DNA of 64,000 bases. Origin: Effrenium voratum (lineage: Eukaryota; Sar; Dinophyceae; Suessiales; Symbiodiniaceae). The notes beneath the pieces are model-generated. The model made no database searches, was not told the origin of the DNA, and saw nothing but the letters and a program-made list of their open reading frames with translations. Positions 34,801 through 43,800 of the stretch are shown here, in pieces (the stretch's first letter is position 1; each line of letters starts with the position of its first letter). The DNA lies in NCBI GenBank assembly GCA_963377175.1, contig CAUJNA010003820.1:55001-119000 (forward strand), in the 5' to 3' direction. Both the position numbers and the translations under genes were made by a program.

Positions 34801-37800
34801 GCCCGCCCTCTCGCGGCAAAACAACAAGACGCTTGACAAGTAGAACCAGTTGGCAAGGGGAAATAGTGGCCAAGCCGAGTAACTTTTGGTTGTTTGATCT
34901 TGTTTGTGGATTGCCCCGTTTTGTGAGCAATGCTTGTGATTGAATGGGAGCCAAAAGGAAACACCGATTTTTAGTGGTCAAGTCAAATCATTCCCTGCAA
35001 CCCCCGGAGCCTCCCCAGAAACCTGTCCTATCTTAGTGTAGTCATCGCTTTAGGGCGAGGTGGGATTTGGAAACTGGGAGTTGGAAACCAGAAACGGGAG
35101 TTGGAAACTCTGCGCGGCAGTATCTGTCCTAACGAGAGTTGGAAACTGCTGTGGCAAGAGCTGGAAACCGATGACACGCGTGTTGTAAGCTGTCGCCCTG
35201 GGGCGCGGGAAGGAAAAGCAGGAAGAGGCGGAACAAAAGGCAAAGAAGGGAGAGTAGAAACCGAAGCAAGAGAAGGAACAGAAGGCAGGCAAAAGAAGAA
35301 CCAGCGCAGCCGTGCACCACAGGGAGCACTGGTGCGCAACGCTGATTTGACACCTGGGTCCCCACAGGACGGCAAGGCTACCAAAGAGGCACAAATGGCA
35401 AACTCGCAAGGGCACGAAAGGGTTCACGCATGAACGTGAATACTGTGAAACCTTCCCAACCCTCACGAGGCCGGCCCTGAAGGCCGGCAGGCCGCTGAAT
35501 CCTTTTCCAATTTGAGCACGCGGATGGATCCAGAATTTGGAGCATTGGCCGGCTAGAAAAAGCTCGAGGTTATTAACCCCATGACGAAGCAGACCAAATG
35601 TATTCAATCATGAAATCTAAAGACCTCATCAGTGCTGCAAGCGAGGTAACTGCTTCCAACTCATTCCCATATAAATCTTTCTAGCCGAAACTGGATTGAC
35701 ATCCACCGTGTCTACGGCCAGCCTGTTCACTTCTCTGAGAAGGCGGAACCTTTAGGAAGCCCTGGCCCGTGTGACGCTGCAGTGGAACGTGAGAACTTGC
35801 ATTTTCCACGTTTTGGTGTCACATGTGAGGAGAAGTTGGAAAGCAATGCGAAGGCACGCTCTGCGGAAGTTCCACCCCAAGTAGAAGCCTTTTCAGTGAC
35901 ACAAGTCCTTGCGCCACAGCCACACGCCATCTACAAGTCAAAGCTCTGACGGCCGGCGACTCAGCATCTTGCCAGCCTGCGCAAATGCAGAGCGCAGACG
36001 GCGACATTCTTGCACTGATGGGCAAGATGTTTCATAGGGACACCGCTGAAAGCCAACAGAAGGAAAGCGCGCCTTCTTCGGCTTTGGCAGCATGCCAGCA
36101 TTAGAAACAGCAGCGCGTAGCAGCGCTTTGATGCTGTAGCGCGACCTTGCTTGCCTCCAGCGATGAGATGTCTTCTGTCTCAATCGCCTGAGCTGAAGAG
36201 TGCGCCCCCCTATTTGGAGCACGTAGAAGTCGTACGCGGTCCCCTCAGCCTGCCCCCAGACCTGCTCCTTGAACTCCTCATCCACCTCAGCCCTGCGCCA
36301 CGCCTCGGCCAAGCTCATCACGTGGCGCTCCCTTTTCAACCTCTCAACGGCAAGCGTGCGCCATGCACAGCTTCCGGCATTTTGCGCTCCCCCGTCTTTG
36401 TGTGGCGGCCCCAAGGCTGAGAGAGGCTGCTGTGCCCACATAGCACGCAAATTCCGGTCTCGTGGCGGCGAGGCGCCCTTGTTATGGCCCGTCATGTCCC
36501 GTGCTGTAGCTGCTGTGCCGTAAAGCCTTGTTGTGGTGGCCGCCTGTGGTGCTGTCATGTGTGGCTGGACAAAAGCTGCCCGTGGTGTTCATCCGGTGTC
36601 CCGTCATGCCTGTGGTGCGGTCCCCGTGCCCGTGGTGTGTGGTCTCCGTGCTGGGGCGTGGTGTGGGCTGTGGCGTGGTGTAGTCCCGGTGCTGTGAATT
36701 CGTGGTGTGGTTGTTGTGGTGTTCATGGCGTGGCTCGTGGCTGTGAACTGCCCATGCTCTAATGACGTGGGTTCGTGCTGTGACACTAGCGGGCAGTTGT
36801 GGACAACGTTGCACCTAAACCAACTCAGCCTCGTGGCTGTAGAATAACTTTCGAGTGGCCCAAAACGGAAACTCGTCTAGCAGGCAACCAAGTTGGCTAA
36901 CAACAAAACAGGGAGTATACGAGCAAACGGCCAAACAAGCTAGCCAGCAAGCCTGCAACGAGACCAGCCACAGCAACACACAACGCAATGCCAAGCAAAG
37001 ATCAACCCTGCTAGCCGCGCAAGGACACTAGAGGCTACAAAAACGGCACGGAGCGCAACAGGCTGAGCGGCTCCTCGTACTCACCCACCTTCTTGCGCTT
37101 AGCGCCCTTGCCTTCACGCGCCTGCCGCACGCAAAACGCCTAAAACGGCACGGCGCGCTGCAGGCTGAGCGGCCCCTTCACATTCTGGCGCTTAGTGCCC
37201 GTGCCTCCACGCACCTTCGATTTGGAACTCAGTACACAACGCAACGCCAAGCAAAAATCAACCCTGCTAGCCGCGTAAGGACACTAGAAGCTAAACAACA
37301 AGCCTAAACCAACCTCCAAACCAAACCTAAACCAACCCTAAACCACGAACCACAGCCCAAAAAACAACCCTAAACCAACCTCCAAACCAAACCTAACCAA
37401 CCCTAAACCAACCCTAAACCACGAACCACAGCCCAAAAAACTACCCTAAACCAACCTCCAAACCAAACCTAATCAACCCTAAACCAACCCTAAACCACGA
37501 ACCACAGCCCAAAAACAAGGTCACGGCGTTGCTAATGACCACGCTGCTTTTGACCATGGCGACCAAGCACGTTTACCAAAATTCCTGCGTTTTATGAACA
37601 TTTCGTTGCATCGTTGACACGCACCATGTTTATTGTGTTCCATTTTTACCATGGCTTTGACAAGAAAGGGCCAAATCGCCTGAGAATAGCAGCACTTCGC
37701 GCTGCTGGCCAACACACGCGCGTTTCTTGAGGCTGCCGGCCTCTTTTTTTTCAAGGCAACTTCTCAAAGCTTAAGTGGTAGACAAAGGATCTAAGATGGC

Positions 37801-40800
37801 CAGGCGAGATATCGTCTTCGTCGGCAGACATGGCAAGCTCGCCACACTGGCTTGAGGATGGTGCAGAAGTGAAGTTGATGACCAACAAACGTCGGGATAG
37901 AACAAAACAGGCAGCACGCAAAGCCGGGGTAAGCGGGGAGCGGGCGCGCGAGAGCGTCAGCCAGGCAGCGCGAAGACTCGGCAGTGCAGCAGGTAACCGA
38001 CACCAGGACAAAGGGCTTCGAGCAAATATCGCACAAACAGATGCCGCAAAATGCGCGAAAGGATCAGACGAACTACCAGCGAAAACTTCAAAGTGAGCGT
38101 CCAACAAGAACGGATCACACGTCCAAAATGCCTGGAACCACGAGTCAACAATGGGGCAGGTTGCACACGCGACACGCAGCAGCAGAACGTACGCAACACA
38201 AAGAGCGAGAACAAAATGATGACCCATGGTCCTGGAGCCAAAGGTTGGGCCAGTGAATGCCTCAGGGGTGAAAGACGCAGTTGAGCGGGTGTGCTTATCA
38301 TGCCCCCTCCCCAACCTTTCCCCCCAGAACCATGTTATTTTGTAATCCGGTAAAAGAGCAGGCTGGTCTGCAGCAGTTGAGCGGGTGTGCTTATCATACC
38401 CCCCCACCCACCCTCCCCCCCCGCCCACCCATCCCCCCCCCCGAACCATGATGCATGAACGCAGGGATGAACGTCCAAAAAACAAAGAACTCCACGGGGT
38501 CGTTAAGGACGCCGTGAGCAAAAAGAACCCTAAACCAACCTCCAAACCAAACCTAAACCACACTAAACCAACCCTAAACCACCCCTAAACCACTCTTGGC
38601 TCTAAACAAACCCACCGGTTTCCAACTCCAGCCATAAGAGTTCCGACTCCAGCCGATCTGGTATCCAACTCCGGGCAGGACAGTTTCCAACTCCCGCCCC
38701 ACCAGTTTCCGACTCCCGAGTACCCGACTCCCACCGGTGGTTTCCAACTCCTAGTTTCCCGGAATCTGGGGGATTGCCCCATCCACTTTCACCCTGCTGT
38801 ACCCCTCTTCAGCTACCACCGAACGGGGCCAAACGGCTGACTCGGTTTTTTTTTCTCGGGTTTCCGGGCGTTGAAGATGCCGTTGCCCAACATCTCGTGG
38901 GCGATGTTGTTGAAGATCTCGCCTCTTTGGTGGTTCCCCCAAAGGGTGACCGTGATGGCACGCATTCACTCATACCCGGAAGTTAGCGAGACCGAGAGCT
39001 GCAAATGCGGGAGGCCAAATTTAGGGATTGTTTTTAGTGGAAACCACCAATAGGGGACTGCCAGTTTGGTGGTGCTTCAAGTGAAGCCAAAAGGAAGCCA
39101 CTTTTTGCGGGCTTGTTCTGGTGAAAACACCCTTTTGAAGGAAAGCAAAATGAAAACCGGCAGCCCGTTTCGGCCCGAATTTTCAGACATCCCTTGTTTT
39201 TGCGGTGCCGCGAAAGAGCTGACATGTCACGCGTGTTTTCCAGTTATGAGCGTGTCCCTTTCAGAGCAAAATGAGAAATAAACAAATCACCGTAAGCCGA
39301 TGGAAACAACCAATGTCGAAGAGAGATAAGAGAGGTGAGCGACACTATCTGGACCAGTTGCATGTTCAACGGATGTTCAATGGCTATCTACCCTTAAAGA
39401 TCCATGTCAATAGAAACTCCAATGGTTGTTCATGGAAGCTGCCCTACCACCCCCCCTTTGTATCAAACATGGGTTTGATTGCCATTGCCCTGCCCTTTCT
39501 GGAAAACCGAAGAGATGCAAGCAAACACATCAGATTATAAGTTGTGCCAGGGTTGGGTTTTCGTTTGACCTTGGCTTATGTTCAACCTGGATGTATTTAG
39601 AAAACCTCCATGTCTTCTTTCTAACCTGGGAAGCGCCCGATTGATCAAAGTCAAAAGCCTTTTCCTTTTAAGACTGCAAAACCTCCAGCTTGAGCCCCGC
39701 ATGATGGCTGATATGTTAAATGGCGTGTGGGCAACAATGGGTACACTGTCAAGGCGACAACTATGGAAAGAAACCATTGTTGCTGGCGGCGGCGGCCAAC
39801 CAGCAAACACGTGCAAGAGACAAACTGCACACACACACGCACACAAAGACACATTCGCACACCAACAAACTCGTGCGCACACAGACACCGTGCCACGCTT
39901 GCCCGTCCTTGTCAGGGCTCCTAAATGGACCTGGGAACGGGCTGAAATTTGATCGATCCGAAATGCCCGAACCCTAAAAGCCTAAAAAACCTACGGAACC
40001 GGATGCCTGGGAACCACCCGGCAACTAAACAACCCCCCAAGGTCTCTTTTTGCTAAGACGCCTTTGGGGTAGTTGTCAAAGTTCTTCTTCAGCATGTGCT
40101 CCACGTTGCGCGGGTCACGTGTGAGAATCAGCGGGTTCACAAAATACCTCAGAATACCTCGGCCGGCAAGGGGCAAAGACTTGAAACACCTATAAATAAG
40201 GGAGCCCAGAAACGGTAGAGCCATTTAACCAGCAACTCCATTGTCAAACTCCACCCAATCACTCCTCCGGTCGCGCTCCTAAAACAAAGGTGGACGCCTC
40301 GTTGCAACTCAAGTGCCGAGGCGAGGTTCACGACCACCACAACTCGCATCTGTTTAGAAAACATGGTCCACTTCAGCGCCCTTCAACTGTCATCAGGTAC
40401 CACAGTTCAACAACAAAATGCCCACTTTCCGGCGATCCTTGCTCATCAAGTTTCGAACATGAAGGCGTGCGTGTCTGCGGCACATGAAACGCCACGTTTG
40501 TAAACCAGGATTTCCATTGGCCCTTGTTCCCCTCATGTTTGCCGCCAGGGAAGGCGCCCATAGTTTGCTTTAGCGACTGACTCGGAAGGTGCTAATTGAG
40601 GGTGCTTGGTCGGAAGGCTGATTCAGGATATGCGTGAATGTCTGGAGTGAGGCAGGGTCGGCTTGTGACCTGGCACGGGCCTCTGGGATAGGGTTTCTAT
40701 AGGGCACGTGGGTCAAGGCATCAGCGTATTTACGGGCCCAGCCGGAGGATTGCCGGAAGACGGCCAGGAACTGTATGCTTGACTGGCTGCCTCCCCCCCC

Positions 40801-43800
40801 CTCTCCTGCACAGGGTGCTAGTTAGTACGCACGCAGCGGCTCCTGAAAGGAGCGGGACCAAAACATGACCAAAAAAGGACTAAGAATGACTAAATATGAG
40901 CCGTAGCAGCTGAAAGATTGCAGACCCCACTGGCCAGGGGATATGTCGAGAGGGACCAAAGTGGGACCTGCAATGCGGGTTTTACTCAGCCGCGACGGCC
41001 GGCTGGCCGAGTTGCTGGCAACCAAAACTCAAATTTGGTCTCTCACTTTGGGGGTTCGAATTGCAGGAGGCCGCAGCATCCAGTAGCGGCCGAGGTCTAC
41101 CCAAAACCCCTGGAAACAATCAACAGGCCGGAAAAGCTGGCTGCTGGGGATTGTCCGAGGCGCCGAAATGCAGGTAAACGGTGGTGCCCTTCTCGTCATG
41201 GATCTCTTTGAGGTCTTGCAGGAAGGTATAGTTCGCGACTGCCCGCGCCAAACGCGGCCTCCGTAACCCATAGAGAGACAGCTCTGCATACTTTCCTCAA
41301 TCTGTCTGCAGTGAATGCTGGTCATGGTTCAAATACGCCGGCAAATCAACCACCAGGCCCATGAAAGTGACAATCTCCATGTCAGCCTTCAGAAGGTGAT
41401 TCAAGTGTCACAGGTGGTTTTGAGCACCTTCGAACATGCCGCACGGTGGTTCAGAACTAAGCATGCAATGCAAAGCCGGTTGTCTAAGTGTTCATTCTGC
41501 GGGCCAGACCCACAAACAGGTCATCATGCGCAACAGGTCAGCCCATGGCTGAATTCTGCCCACTTTGGCAAGCCTGATGACAAGGGGAACGAAAACTGTG
41601 AAAGTGGGCCCTTACAAAGCTTCCAGAAGGCACAGCGCGATCTGAAAACACATGAGGGCTTTGCGCTTTGCGCCTACACAAAGTTCCATCTCCATCCGGG
41701 AACACATCCGGACTTGAAGAGGGTACCAGAGTTTCGGATCGAGATTTGCCTTGAGACTCTCCTAAGCTTGACTAGGTGCTCCAGATTTGAGAGGGTGGAA
41801 TAAGGGTACCCGACTTTTTGTCTGTAGTTTATTTTGGTAGGGGAGCCCTGCCCCAACAAAGAAACGGCAAAAGGGCACCTAGCTGGGGGACCTAGTTAAG
41901 ATTCTGTGAGGAGACCCCTGCAAAGACCAGGCTTTCCCAAATCGACAGGCTGCCAGGGGGGAGAAAGAATCGGCTTTGGCCTGAGTTTCTGGGGTCCGTT
42001 TTTGGTTTGGGGGCTTAGCAAGCACTGGAGTACTGGAGCACTGGAGCACCATGCCAGACTTTTTGCTTTGCGCCATCTGCATCCCCAAACCCAAAGGAAG
42101 CACCCCCCCACTGCCGCTCAGAATAGCTCGCAGGCAGACGGAACATTCCCCAAAATGCACCAAGTCAGATGCATGGCTATAACTCACCAATCTACATCAA
42201 GGAATCTCGCACGAGACCCTCATCGGAGCGGCCCCCAAACCCGAGAAGGTGCTCGAGTGTCGCTTCGGTCGGGGCCAAAGGAGAGCTCCAACTCTGATAT
42301 CGTTTCCTTCTTACCCGGGAAGAAGCTTGAAACGCCTGGCTGAACAGAATGATGGTTGGAAAGACTGGGGATCGAGTTACTACCCTCCGGTCCATTCTCC
42401 TGGAACCTGACAGAGGGGCCCTGGAAGATCATCTTCCTTTACAATGGACCTCTGATGAGTTCCATGTTGCTGGAGCAACTTGAATTCTTCCAAAAGACTT
42501 ACAAAGCCCGCAGCCATGGTGAAAACTCGCTCGTGGGCCATGCCCCTAAGACCAACCACCTTCTTGGACGCCGTGGTTTTGTTGGCAAGGCGCAGAATGC
42601 CGAGGATGCCCTCCTCTGCACCCACCTGGCAAGCTGAAAACCACCCAAACCTCGTGGCTTCCGCAAGTTGACCCGAGAGCGAATGCAAGGAAGCTCTCCC
42701 GAGCAGGGCTCCGTGGAGTGCCCAAAAAAGTTGTTGACAAATGCCACAAAAAAAACTCCTCAGACCGAAATCGGGGAAATCAAAAGACAACTCTTTTTGT
42801 GGGGAGCTCGGTTGCGGTCTGTCCGAAAGCTGAGAAAACACCTGGGGCACAAACACCTAGTGGGCCCACCTGAAAGTTTCTTTTGCTTTGCTTGATGTCC
42901 TGAAGCCGGGGGCGTGGGCGTGGGCTGTATTTTTTGGGAGGCAGAGGCGCTTTCGCCAACCAAAGAGTCGGCAGAGGGCCACCGGGACTTCATGTCACCT
43001 TTGATCTGAGGCTGAACACGCAGCGCTGCCAAAGAGGGGTCCTTAACAAAATCGAACCCAACACCTCAACCCCACAGGGGGCAACTCACCGTTGCCATTT
43101 CAGGTGTTTAACAATAGCCTTACCCAAAGAAAGGGCGCCTTTCTCAATGCAAATAAACCACTTGTGGCATGGTCAACAGGGCTTCCGTCGTAATCAATTC
43201 TCTTCCGGTCACATGCCGGGGGTCACCGGATTACTCTCTTGGCCGGATCGAAGTTGCCCCGGCCCGTTGTTGTGAAATTCCGTGGCGGTTGAGTTGGAAA
43301 AGCCGATGAGCGGTCGGCCAATGCTCGCCTTCTGCTACCTATTTCTGCCTGTTTGTGTCACGTAACTGTGCATCATATATTTCCCCTTTACACCTCACCA
43401 CGAAGCTCACTTCAAATTGGCCGAAGAGGTGAAGGTCATGCAAAAACATGGGGACCACTGTGTCAAGGACTACACAGCTGTGTCTTTTGTTTATGGTACA
43501 CTTTTCTCGCATTGCTTGGCAGGAACACGATCATGTGACACTCTTGTGCGCCTTGACCCTGAATCTTTGTGGAATTAGAGCAAATTTATCACAAACTGGA
43601 CATTTCGCGTGCCGAATCAAATGCTCACCGCAAGGCCTGGGTGATGGTCTTGGGAGGCTTCTGCATATACCTCACTCGCTCAGGCGTGCGGATGAATAAG
43701 GGCGTGTTTCCCCTTCCTCCAGAATGGCACGCCCCTCCTATCGTGAACCGATCAAGGGCTTATTCATCCTGAGTCCCCATTAAGAGGATCATCCTTGTCT

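Larger units (their letters stand above)
35061..38768. mobile_element. 3.7-kb inverted-repeat-bounded element in P450 intron 4
   Basis: Both ends carry arrays of a GGAGTTGGAAAC motif in opposite orientation (35.06-35.17 kb and 38.60-38.77 kb). The outermost ~28 bp align as GATT..GGAAACT.GGAGTTGGAAACCA. Between them lie a 206-codon ORF, GTGGT-rich sequence, a partial tandem duplication and two telomere-like arrays. No transposase recognised and no target duplication verified. Could also be a local inverted duplication of a minisatellite. Confidence 0.5.

Noticed and set aside
36482..36814. His/Thr-rich ORF (minus) and Cys/Gly/Trp-rich ORF (plus)
   Set aside because: Both are translations of GTGGT-rich low-complexity DNA.
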